Assembly: GCA_047518005.1 (NCBI GenBank)
Contig: JAKZRT010000019.1
Span: 1 to 5,338, forward strand
Direction of reading: 5' to 3'
Length of the DNA: 5,338 nt
Source: JAKZRT01 sp047518005
GTDB lineage: Bacteria; Pseudomonadota; Alphaproteobacteria; Rhodobacterales; Rhodobacteraceae
In this document: in pieces, positions 1 through 5,338 of the stretch
Numbering within the stretch: position 1 is the stretch's first letter
Layout: each line of letters begins with the position of its first letter
Program-made: the position numbers and the translations under genes
Notes under the pieces: model-generated
The model's database searches: none
What the model saw: the letters and a program-made list of their open reading frames with translations, nothing else
What the model was told of the DNA's origin: nothing

Positions 1-66
1 AGGGAGAAGATCAAGAAACTGACAATCCAGAAACGACGCTTGCAGCACCAGAAAGCTGCAGCCTAA
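1..66 (+). CDS. possible C-terminal end of an unidentified protein, cut by window edge
   Basis: The first plus-strand frame is open from the window edge to a TAA at 64-66 and encodes 21 residues rich in Lys, Arg and Gln (REKIKKLTIQKRRLQHQKAAA without its stop). This looks like the end of a charged amphipathic helix. Such tails occur in many DNA-binding and mobilisation proteins, but 21 codons are too few to assign a family, and an open stretch this short can arise by chance. The coupling-protein scrap that follows in another frame makes a mobilisation-region origin possible; that is inference only. Confidence 0.22.
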   Translation, partial: REKIKKLTIQKRRLQHQKAAA

Positions 67-100
67 AATGAACCCAAGGATGAACCAGAGCCTCGGTTAG

Positions 101-376
101 CAAAAACGCTCAGCTCTCCAGGAAACCCTGACGACACACACCGGGCAGCATACATCGCAAGCAGACCGCGACGTTCTGAGCGCGATTATCGGCAACGTCG
201 GATCGGTTATTTGCTTTCGCCTTGGCGCGGTTGATGCGCCGCTCTTCGTGCGCCATCTGGCAACGCCTCGAATTGGAGTTCGCGATCTGGTCAGCCTGCC
301 GAACTACGAGATGTACGTGCGGTTGATGATTGATGGTCAGCAGACCGTGGGGTTTTCGGCAAAGACCGGGAATTGA
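101..376 (+). pseudogene. C-terminal remnant of a conjugative coupling-protein-like (VirD4/TraG/HerA-type) ATPase
   Basis: A plus-strand frame open from just after a TAG at 98-100 to a TGA at 374-376 has no start codon. From about position 164 it reads RDVLSAIIGNVGSVICFRLG, then a hydrophilic stretch, then DLVSLPNYEMYVRLMIDGQ and a FSA tail. The pattern GNVG-(S/T)-x-I-x-FR-(L/V)-GA-x-DA followed by DL-x-x-LPN-(Y/H)-x-x-Y-x-(K/R)-LMIDG is what I know as the C-terminal end of DUF87/TraM-recognition ATPases, which bring DNA to type IV secretion channels. The Walker A and B parts are absent: nothing upstream in this frame continues the family, and a stop lies 22 codons before the recognisable part. 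The remnant is therefore non-functional. It suggests a decayed conjugative or mobilisable element on this side. Family assignment is from memory of the motif, not a search. Confidence 0.58.
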
Positions 377-759
377 TGCGCTAATTTTATTTGAGAATTT
401 GGTTTACTAGCACCAGCAATTATTTCCCGTCTTACAAATCCCTGCGACGCCTTCGACTTCGGAACAATCCAATTAATCCTAGGCGTCGTGATTTAGCGTC
501 GTGATTTGGGAGGCTGCCGGCTCACAAGCGAAGCCCGAACGCAACACCGGCGTCAGCATCCGAACCTAAAACTAGCGCCCTCAAATTCAATGAATTCCGC
601 GCTTGGGATGAAGCGTTTGGCCTCGGCGCTCCATTGCCCTATGGTCTCGCAAGAGCGTGACGGGAAATGGTGAGCAGTTCGGCTAGAGTCTGCTAGGATA
701 GAGGATAAAAAGAGGATAGTCTGGACAGACCCTACGATAAAATACAACAAAAACAATAA
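377..759. other. intergenic stretch with no convincing gene
   Basis: This A+T-richer stretch lies between the ATPase remnant and the tRNA-Arg fragment. Reading frames on both strands are short and have no ribosome binding site or family resemblance. A plus-strand frame from about 505 to a TGA at 658-660 is open for some 51 codons without a credible start. A minus-strand frame starting near 819 runs antisense through the tRNA fragment and looks hydrophobic only because the opposite strand is A-rich. The stretch holds a short tandem duplication (483-507) and, just before the tRNA fragment, the A+T-rich tract 735-759, which includes TAAAAT at 738-743. That tract could be the old tRNA promoter region, but no good -35 partner is present. 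It is probably decayed element DNA plus the original 5' flank of the tRNA-Arg gene. Confidence 0.5.
483..507. repeat. short tandem direct repeat, 12-bp unit at 13-bp period
   Basis: GCGTCGTGATTT occurs at 483-494 and again at 496-507, separated by a single A. Because the period is 13, the duplication shifts the reading frame. Without it, a plus-strand frame open from 395 would continue to a TAA at 567-569. It looks like a replication-slippage duplication in decaying DNA. Confidence 0.8.
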
Positions 760-800
760 GGCCCCGTAGCTCAGCAGGATAGAGCGACCGCCTCCTAAGC
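760..800 (+). pseudogene. truncated tRNA-Arg(CCU), 5' half only
   Basis: Positions 760-800 fit the 5' half of a bacterial tRNA: 7-base acceptor strand GGCCCCG, TA, D-stem GCTC, D-loop AGCAGGATA, D-stem GAGC, one base, anticodon-stem strand ACCGC and loop CTCCTAA with anticodon CCT, which reads the Arg codon AGG. The 3' anticodon-stem strand should be GCGGT. The sequence reads GCTGC, so pairing is lost after the first two bases at 799-800. There is no variable region, T-arm or 3' acceptor strand to the right; the 3' part of an integrase gene on the opposite strand is found there instead. The tRNA is therefore broken in the anticodon arm and cannot be functional from this locus. The anticodon arm is one of the known crossover positions for tRNA-targeting recombinases, but an ordinary deletion would look the same. 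Confidence 0.82.
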
Positions 801-1988
801 TGCGCGTCGATCTAGCCAATTGGCATATTTCTGCATCATTTCCTTTCTTCCGACGATGTACTCTGCCTTATTGTACGAAGATCTGACTTTGTTTGCAGGC
901 ACATGTGCCAATTGTCGCTCGATCCAATCAGAATTCCATCCCATTTCGTTGAGGTTTGTGCTCGCGGTCGTCCGAAACCCATGATGAACGTGCCTGCCAC
1001 GTCCATAGCCCATTCGCCTTAGAGCCGCAGTAAACGTCATCTCGGAGACCATTCGAGTCGGATCACGGAGGGATGGGAACACAAGTTCTGAGCCAAGGTC
1101 GAATGAGCGCAAGTTCTGAAGAATATCGACCGCCTGCGTCGCCAGAGGAACGACGTGGTCCCGCTTCATCTTCATGCGCTGCGCCGGTATATCCCAGATA
1201 TTGTCTTTCAAATCGATTTCACCCCACCGCATACCACGAAGTTCCGTGTTTCTGGGGAACAGATACGCCGACAGGAGTAGCGCGGCACCTACCAGAAAAT
1301 GCCGTTCCCGATATTGTTGTATGTCACGCATGAGCTGCCCGACCTCTTTGGGATCGGTTAGTCCAGGGAACTCTCCGCGACGACGTTTGATCATGGCTCC
1401 GATGGTAAGCGCGGCGGGGTCGCTATCCACAAGGCCGCGCGCGGCTGCATAGCGGAATATCTGCGAAAACCGCGATCGAATTTCGTGAGCGTTTTCGACG
1501 TGGCCCCTTTCTGCGATAGGATTCACCACGCTGAGTACGTCCTCAGCTTTGATCTCTTCGAGCGTACGATCACCAAGGTGTGCAACCGTGACGCCAATTT
1601 GTCGATCAAGTTTGGCCATCGTTCGCGGCGCGGCTCCACTGCGCTGGCGCAACATCAGATAGTCTTGCGCGACATCGCGCCAAAGCGGACGACCGCCGCT
1701 AACTGATCGGCTGAATTCCTGCGATTTTTCTTTTTCGGATTTCTTCGGATCAATTCCCTCGCGCAGCGACAGTTTGAACTCAGCAACCCGCAATCGTGCA
1801 TCAGCCAGCCGCACCGTCGGGTATACTCCCATCCAGGCTGTCCGCTGTTTGTCGTTTGCCCGATAGGCAAGTCGAAAAACCTATTTGCCTGAAGGCATCA
1901 CATCGAGAAATAGGCCGCCGCCATCAGATCTTCGAAACCTTTGTTTTCCAGGCCTAAACGCGCGAATCTCGGCGTCTGTCAGGGGCAT
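795..1988 (-). pseudogene. P4-type tyrosine recombinase (integrase) interrupted by an in-frame amber codon
   Basis: This is a site-specific recombinase of the P4 integrase family, which inserts and excises islands at tRNA genes through a covalent phosphotyrosine intermediate. The start at 1988 (MPLTDAEIRA) is chosen because it has a near-perfect Shine-Dalgarno and matches the family N-terminus. The reading frame spans 397 codons, close to the usual ~400. The arm-binding (DUF4102-like) domain covers about residues 1-90 (SDGGGLFLDV, RLAYR, GVYPTVRLADAR). The core-binding domain is roughly 100-200. The catalytic domain carries Arg251 (TELRGMRW), Lys273 (QRMKMKR), His336/Arg339 (HGFRTTAST), His362 (QLAHV) and nucleophile Tyr372 (SSYNKAEY). 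The only lesion seen is TAG at codon 36 (1881-1883); the frame continues without a shift. A predictor would call the part from ATG at 1832, but that ATG has no good ribosome site and the product would lack much of the arm-binding domain. The terminal stop (795-797) lies inside the antisense of the tRNA-Arg anticodon loop, so the original C-terminus may have been slightly different. Most likely inactive unless the amber is read through or is a sequencing error. Confidence 0.9.
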
Positions 1989-1992
1989 GAAA

Positions 1993-2000
1993 CACCTCCT
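1993..2000 (-). promoter_or_regulatory. strong Shine-Dalgarno of the integrase gene
   Basis: On the minus strand AGGAGGTG sits just upstream of ATG 1988, with six bases between AGGAGG and the start codon. This decides the start in favour of MPLTDAEIR over the in-frame upstream ATG at 2090, which would place coding sequence over the repeat region. The first bases of the Shine-Dalgarno are shared with the nearest TGTTGGACAGGA repeat (1997-2008). Confidence 0.85.
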
Positions 2001-2111
2001 GTCCAACAATTTGGCCCAAATCAGTGAAAATGGGTCCTGTCCAACACAATTTTGAAATTCCAACGCGATTTTTCGGCTTTTGTCCAACATTTGTCCAACA
2101 TTTGTCCAACA
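1997..2111 (-). repeat. five direct repeats TGTTGGACA upstream of the integrase (candidate integrase arm sites)
   Basis: On the minus strand TGTTGGACA occurs five times in one orientation, at 2103-2111, 2092-2100, 2081-2089, 2038-2046 and 2000-2008. The first three form a tandem array with an 11-bp period, about one helical turn, so they face the same side of the DNA. The last two share the longer unit TGTTGGACAGGA, 38 bp apart. Short direct repeats between the tRNA core site and the integrase gene are typical arm-type sites bound by the integrase N-terminal domain, and can also allow autoregulation. The repeats are seen directly; their role is inferred. Confidence 0.75.
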
Positions 2112-2222
2112 AATCGCGGTGCATATATGGAATCTGATGCGAAACCATGTTCGAGTGCATCAGCGAAAACGATGTAATATCAGCGATATAGTTGCGATAT
2201 GAAAATCTATGAGAAGACCCAT

Positions 2223-2250
2223 TGGAGCGGGCGATGAGATTCGAACTCAC
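2223..2250 (-). other. probable attachment-site side of the tRNA-Gly (T-arm and 3' acceptor)
   Basis: The 3' part of the tRNA-Gly, from the T-stem to the encoded CCA, is the usual identity segment that an island brings along so that the target tRNA stays intact after insertion. It is directly followed by the integrase leader. The crossover cannot be delimited because no second copy of this segment is present in the window, so these limits only mark the likely zone. Confidence 0.4.
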
Positions 2251-2297
2251 GACCCTAACCTTGGCAAGGTTATGCTCTACCCCTGAGCTACGCCCGC
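2223..2297 (-). tRNA. tRNA-Gly (anticodon GCC), complete with encoded CCA
   Basis: The minus strand folds as a standard tRNA. The acceptor stem is GCGGGCG/CGCCCGC with discriminator T and genomic CCA. The D-stem is GCTC/GAGC, the anticodon stem TAACC/GGTTA around loop TTGCCAA, and the T-stem GTGAG/CTCAT around TTCGAAT. Anticodon GCC reads the glycine codons GGC and GGU. All stems pair, with one G-U in the T-stem, so the gene should be functional. It lies downstream of pyc on the same strand, about 200 bases away, and its 3' end faces the integrase. It is the most likely integration target of the island to its left. Confidence 0.96.
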
Positions 2298-2315
2298 ATC
2301 CATTGGGTGAGGGGC

Positions 2316-2344
2316 TGAATAAGGCCAAGGGTGCCAACCCGCAA
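2316..2344 (-). promoter_or_regulatory. weak candidate promoter of tRNA-Gly
   Basis: Minus-strand TTGCGG (2339-2344) and TATTCA (2316-2321) are separated by 17 bp and lie 18 bases upstream of the mature tRNA 5' end, a suitable distance for a short leader. Each hexamer matches only three of six consensus positions, so the tRNA could equally be expressed from elsewhere. Confidence 0.28.
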
Positions 2345-2409
2345 GGCAAAAAGCGCGCGCGCTGGCGGAAATCTCGGGGCGTTGGCGAGGCGGGCAAGAA
2401 CACGACCCT

Positions 2410-2463
2410 TTTCATTGTTTTGGAAATATTTCGGGGGGTGTGGGGGGCTGGCCCCCACTTTTA
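2410..2463 (-). terminator. 3' hairpin element downstream of pyc (terminator-like)
   Basis: About 30 bases after the pyc stop, the minus strand has a perfect 7-bp stem GTGGGGG/CCCCCAC (2440-2458) with a 5-base loop. It is followed by a C-rich run and CCCCGAAATATTT, then an A-rich stretch ending in GAAAA. A smaller hairpin, GCCG-CCTT-CGGC, lies between it and the stop. There is no U-run on the pyc side; a T4 tract follows the hairpin only on the plus strand (2459-2462). From memory, G+C-rich hairpins followed by CCCCG-(2-3)-TATTT and an A/G-rich tail recur after genes in Rhodobacterales. I therefore read it as the 3' end signal of pyc, possibly a terminator or RNA-stabilising end. Confidence 0.5.
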
Positions 2464-2494
2464 GCGACGCCGAAGGCGGCGCAAATGGCGCCCT

Positions 2495-5338
2495 TCAGCA
2501 CGCGCCCTCAAGCTCGATCAGCAGATCCTTGGCGTCGATCTGGCCGCCGGGTTGGACGTGGACCGCCTTGACCACCCCGTCGCGTTCGGCGTGGATGCCG
2601 GTCTCCATCTTCATCGCCTCGATGGTCAACAACAGATCGCCGCCCGCGACTTTGGCTCCAGGCACCACCGCCACCGTGGCCACCACGCCTGGCATCGGGG
2701 CGCCGATGTGGTTCGGGTTGCCCGGCTCGGCCTTGGGGGTCTGCACCCGTTCGGCCGCCGCCGCGCGGTTGTCAGTGCGCACGATCCGGGGCTGGCCGTT
2801 CAACTCGAAAAAGACCTTGACCTCGCCGGTCTCGTTGGGATCGCTGATCGCCTGACAGCGAATTTCCAGGGTCTTGCCGGGGTCGATGTCGACCGAGATT
2901 TCGTCGCCCGGTTCCATGCCGTAGAAAAATACGTCGGTGGGCAGGGTGCGGACCGGGCCATAGACGCGGTGCCGGCCCATATAGTCCAGGTACACCTTGG
3001 GATACATCAGGTACCCGTTCAGGTCCTCGTCATCGACTTTGAATCCCTCAAGTTCTTTCGACAGCTCCGAACGGGTCTTTTCCAGATCGACCGGCGGCAG
3101 CGCCTTGCCGGGACGTTCGGTGGTCGCGACCTCGCCCTTCAGCACTTTTTTTTGCAGGGCGCGCGGCCAGCCACCGGGGGGCTGGCCCAGATTGCCGCGC
3201 ATCATGTCAACGACGCTGTCGGGGAACGCTACCTCGGTCTTGGGGTCCTCGACTTCGGCCCGGTTCAGCCCCTGGACCACCATCATCAGGGCCATATCAC
3301 CGACCACTTTGGACGACGGGGTCACCTTCACGATGTCACCGAACATCGCGTTCACGTCCGAATAGGTCTGCGCCACCTCGTGCCAGCGGTCCTCGAGCCC
3401 CATCGACCGGGCCTGGGCCTTGAGATTGGTAAATTGACCACCCGGCATTTCGTGCAGGTAAACTTCGGATGCGGGCGCCTGCATCCCGCTCTCAAAGGCG
3501 CGGTAAAGGTCACGCACCGCCTCCCAATAATTCGAAATATCGCGAATCGCCGCAATGTCGAGGCCGGTGTCGCGCGGGCCACGCGCCAGCGTCTCGACCA
3601 GCGTGCCCAATGTGGGCTGCGAGGTATTGCCCGAAAACGCGTCCATCGCCGCATCGATCACATCGACGCCGGCCTCGGCCGCAGCAATGCAGGTGGCAAT
3701 GGCAGCCCCACTGGTGTCGTGGGTGTGAAAGTGGATCGGCAGGCCAACCTCGTCGCGAAGCGCGGTGAAAAGCTGGCGCGCCGCCGTCGGCTTCAACAGC
3801 CCGGCCATGTCTTTCAGCCCCAGCATATGCGCGCCGGCAGATCGCAGCGCCTGACCCATCTCGACATAGTATTTCAGGTCATATTTCGACCGCGCCGGAT
3901 CGTTGAGATCGCCGGTGTAGCAGATCGTGCCTTCGCATAGTTTTTCAGCCTCGATTACCGCGTCCATCGCGACGCGCATGTTTTCGACCCAGTTGAGGCT
4001 GTCGAAGACGCGGAAAACATCGACCCCGGTCGCGGCGGCGCGGGCGACAAATGCCTGCACCACATTGTCGGGGTAATTGGTATACCCGACGGCGTTCGAG
4101 GCGCGCAGCAGCATCTGGGTCATGATATTGGGCATCGCGGCGCGAATATCGCGCAACCGCTGCCACGGGCATTCCTGCAAAAACCGGTAGGCGACGTCAA
4201 AGGTGGCCCCGCCCCAGCATTCGACCGAGAAAAGCCCGGGCATGCTCGCGGCATAGGCGGGGGCCGCCTTGACCATGTCGATCGACCGCATCCGCGTGGC
4301 CAGCAAAGACTGGTGCCCGTCGCGCATCGTGGTGTCGGTGATCAACAGCCGGTCCTGTTCCAGCACCCATGCGGCCACCGCCGCAGGCCCCTTATCGGCC
4401 AGCATATTGGCGGTTCCGGGTGCCGGGTGCGCCACCGGTTCAACCGGCGGTCGCGGCACGCGCGCAGTGGCGGGCGGTCTGGGGCGACCGGCGGTTTCCG
4501 GGTGCCCGTTGACCGAAATATCGGCGATATAGGTCAGAATTTTCGTGGCCCGGTCGCGGCGTTTCTTGAACTTAAACAGCGCCGGCGTCTCGTCGATGAA
4601 CTTGGTGTGGTATTCGTAATTCAGAAACGTCGGGTGCTTCAGCAGGTTCTCGACAAAGGCGATATTGGTGGAAACACCCCTGATCCGAAATTCGCGCAAC
4701 GCCCGGTCCATGCGGGCAATCGCGGCCTCGGGCGTCGGGGCCCAGGCGGTGACTTTTTCCAGCAGGCTGTCGTAAAACCGGGTGATCACCGCACCCGAAT
4801 AGGCGGTGCCGCCATCCAGCCTGATCCCCATGCCCGTGGCCCCGCGATAGGCGGTGATCCGGCCATAGTCGGGGATGAAATTGTTCGACGGGTCCTCGGT
4901 GGTGATCCGGCACTGGATCGCGTGGCCGTCAAGGCGCACGTCGTACTGGCTGGCCACGCCCGTGGCCTCGACCAGGCTCTTGCCCTCGGCGATCAGGATC
5001 TGGGCGCGCACGATGTCGATGCCGGTCACCTCTTCGGTGACCGTGTGCTCGACCTGGATGCGCGGGTTCACCTCGATGAAGAAAAACGCGCCGCTGTCCA
5101 TATCCATGAGAAATTCGATGGTCCCGGCGCATTCATACCCCACCGCTTCGGCGATCTTTTTGCCCAGACTGCACAATTCTTCGCGTTGTGCCGGGCTCAG
5201 ATAGGGCGCGGGCGCGCGTTCGACGACCTTCTGGTTGCGGCGCTGGACCGAACAATCGCGCTCCCACAGGTGATAGATATTGCCCTGGCCGTCGCCCAGG
5301 ATCTGCACCTCGACATGGCGCGCGCGCAAGATCATCTT
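2495..5338 (-). CDS. pyc: pyruvate carboxylase (5' end outside the window)
   Basis: A biotin-dependent cytoplasmic enzyme that carboxylates pyruvate to oxaloacetate with ATP and bicarbonate, replenishing the TCA cycle and feeding gluconeogenesis. Visible are 947 codons; with about 200 missing this gives the family's ~1,150. Numbering from Met at 5335: residues 1-250 are the rest of the biotin carboxylase domain (ERDCSVQRRNQKVVE; metal ligands Glu74 and Glu88; Asn90, Arg92, Gln94, Glu96 and Arg143). Residues ~250-325 are the linker/allosteric region. Residues ~328-600 are the carboxyltransferase barrel, with Arg338, Asp339 and Gln342 (TTMRDGHQS), carbamylated Lys508 (GLKDMAGLL) and His537/His539 (HFHTHDTSG). 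Residues ~600-800 are the conserved PYC/OADA region with Thr672 (KVTPSSK). Residues ~877-944 are the biotinyl domain, with Lys909 in EAMKMET (codon 2609-2611) 37 residues from the end. No stop or shift interrupts it. It is the fused single-chain form. All key residues are present, so it should be functional. Met 5335 is internal, not the start: Lys precedes it and the ATP-grasp domain continues upstream. Confidence 0.97.
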   Translation of the reverse strand, partial: KMILRARHVEVQILGDGQGNIYHLWERDCSVQRRNQKVVERAPAPYLSPAQREELCSLGKKIAEAVGYECAGTIEFLMDMDSGAFFFIEVNPRIQVEHTVTEEVTGIDIVRAQILIAEGKSLVEATGVASQYDVRLDGHAIQCRITTEDPSNNFIPDYGRITAYRGATGMGIRLDGGTAYSGAVITRFYDSLLEKVTAWAPTPEAAIARMDRALREFRIRGVSTNIAFVENLLKHPTFLNYEYHTKFIDETPALFKFKKRRDRATKILTYIADISVNGHPETAGRPRPPATARVPRPPVEPVAHPAPGTANMLADKGPAAVAAWVLEQDRLLITDTTMRDGHQSLLATRMRSIDMVKAAPAYAASMPGLFSVECWGGATFDVAYRFLQECPWQRLRDIRAAMPNIMTQMLLRASNAVGYTNYPDNVVQAFVARAAATGVDVFRVFDSLNWVENMRVAMDAVIEAEKLCEGTICYTGDLNDPARSKYDLKYYVEMGQALRSAGAHMLGLKDMAGLLKPTAARQLFTALRDEVGLPIHFHTHDTSGAAIATCIAAAEAGVDVIDAAMDAFSGNTSQPTLGTLVETLARGPRDTGLDIAAIRDISNYWEAVRDLYRAFESGMQAPASEVYLHEMPGGQFTNLKAQARSMGLEDRWHEVAQTYSDVNAMFGDIVKVTPSSKVVGDMALMMVVQGLNRAEVEDPKTEVAFPDSVVDMMRGNLGQPPGGWPRALQKKVLKGEVATTERPGKALPPVDLEKTRSELSKELEGFKVDDEDLNGYLMYPKVYLDYMGRHRVYGPVRTLPTDVFFYGMEPGDEISVDIDPGKTLEIRCQAISDPNETGEVKVFFELNGQPRIVRTDNRAAAAERVQTPKAEPGNPNHIGAPMPGVVATVAVVPGAKVAGGDLLLTIEAMKMETGIHAERDGVVKAVHVQPGGQIDAKDLLIELEGAC

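Larger units (their letters stand above)
760..2225. mobile_element. remnant of a tRNA-integrated genomic island (integrase end)
   Basis: The segment between the intact tRNA-Gly and the broken tRNA-Arg contains an integrase leader with direct repeats and a P4-type integrase, and is visibly less G+C-rich than pyc. An integrase reading away from the 3' end of a tRNA gene is the usual edge of an island inserted at that tRNA. No second copy of the tRNA-Gly 3' end is visible to the left, so the far attachment site lies outside the window or has been lost. The junction with the tRNA-Arg half and the amber codon in the integrase show the element is degraded. Limits are approximate: the right edge is set at the tRNA-Gly CCA end and the left at the tRNA-Arg fragment. 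Coupling-protein debris at 101-376 may belong to the same or another element. Confidence 0.62.

Noticed and set aside
553..819. Minus-strand 88-codon frame with a hydrophobic stretch
   Set aside because: It runs antisense through the tRNA-Arg fragment and overlaps the integrase 3' end. The hydrophobic part is the complement of an A-rich tract, and no ribosome binding site precedes it.
1881..2090. A separate 69-residue protein starting at ATG 2090
   Set aside because: Its last 35 residues are the N-terminus of the integrase and its first 34 translate the repeat leader. The Shine-Dalgarno supports the start at 1988, so it is not an independent gene.
1..2222. Possible defence system or other cargo operon
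   Set aside because: No intact gene other than the interrupted integrase is found. The remaining coding traces are a coupling-protein scrap and unassignable short frames.
2440..2462. Rho-independent terminator for plus-strand transcription (hairpin plus T4)
   Set aside because: There is no plus-strand gene to its left that would need it. A four-T tract is short, and the hairpin is better explained as the pyc 3' element.
2222..2464. Plus-strand 80-codon frame
   Set aside because: It begins inside the antisense of the tRNA-Gly and continues through the pyc 3' hairpin; it is a shadow of RNA features.
2552..3940. Long 462-codon open frame on the plus strand
   Set aside because: It lies entirely antisense to pyc, whose domain motifs and catalytic residues are unmistakable. 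Long antisense frames are expected in G+C-rich genes, and its protein (His/Arg/Asp-rich) shows no family pattern.

Overview
The window looks like the chromosome of a Rhodobacterales-type alphaproteobacterium. The evidence is a G+C-rich pyruvate carboxylase with close alphaproteobacterial sequence character, and a hairpin followed by CCCCGAAATATTT after its stop, a 3' element I recall from many Rhodobacterales genomes. The clade is inferred; no marker gene is present.

Layout, right to left. Positions 5338-2495 (minus strand) hold most of a pyruvate carboxylase gene (pyc). Its first ~200 codons lie outside the window, and all visible catalytic residues are intact. A 3' hairpin element follows (about 2410-2463), then a complete tRNA-Gly(GCC) with encoded CCA (2297-2223, minus). 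This half is core chromosome.

Just beyond the 3' end of the tRNA the character changes. A 235-base leader with five copies of TGTTGGACA precedes a P4-type tyrosine recombinase gene (1988-795, minus) with a strong Shine-Dalgarno. This tRNA / direct repeats / integrase order is the classic left edge of an integrated element. The integrase reading frame is broken by one in-frame TAG at codon 36, within the arm-binding domain; core-binding and catalytic domains with R, K, H-x-x-R, H and Y are otherwise preserved.

The integrase ends abruptly in a second tRNA sequence: the 5' half of a tRNA-Arg(CCU) on the plus strand (760-800). The match stops after two bases of the 3' side of the anticodon stem, and the integrase stop codon is supplied by the antisense of that anticodon loop. 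This is a recombination or deletion junction. To its left lie about 380 bases without a convincing gene, and before that a C-terminal scrap of a conjugative coupling-protein-like ATPase (about 101-376), a sign of a decayed conjugative or mobilisable element.

Taken together: a housekeeping gene and a tRNA used as an integration target, next to the wreckage of at least one integrated element. I see no intact cargo, defence system, CRISPR array or insertion sequence. The most interesting points are the amber-interrupted integrase, its fusion to a tRNA-Arg half, and the phased repeats that overlap its ribosome binding site.
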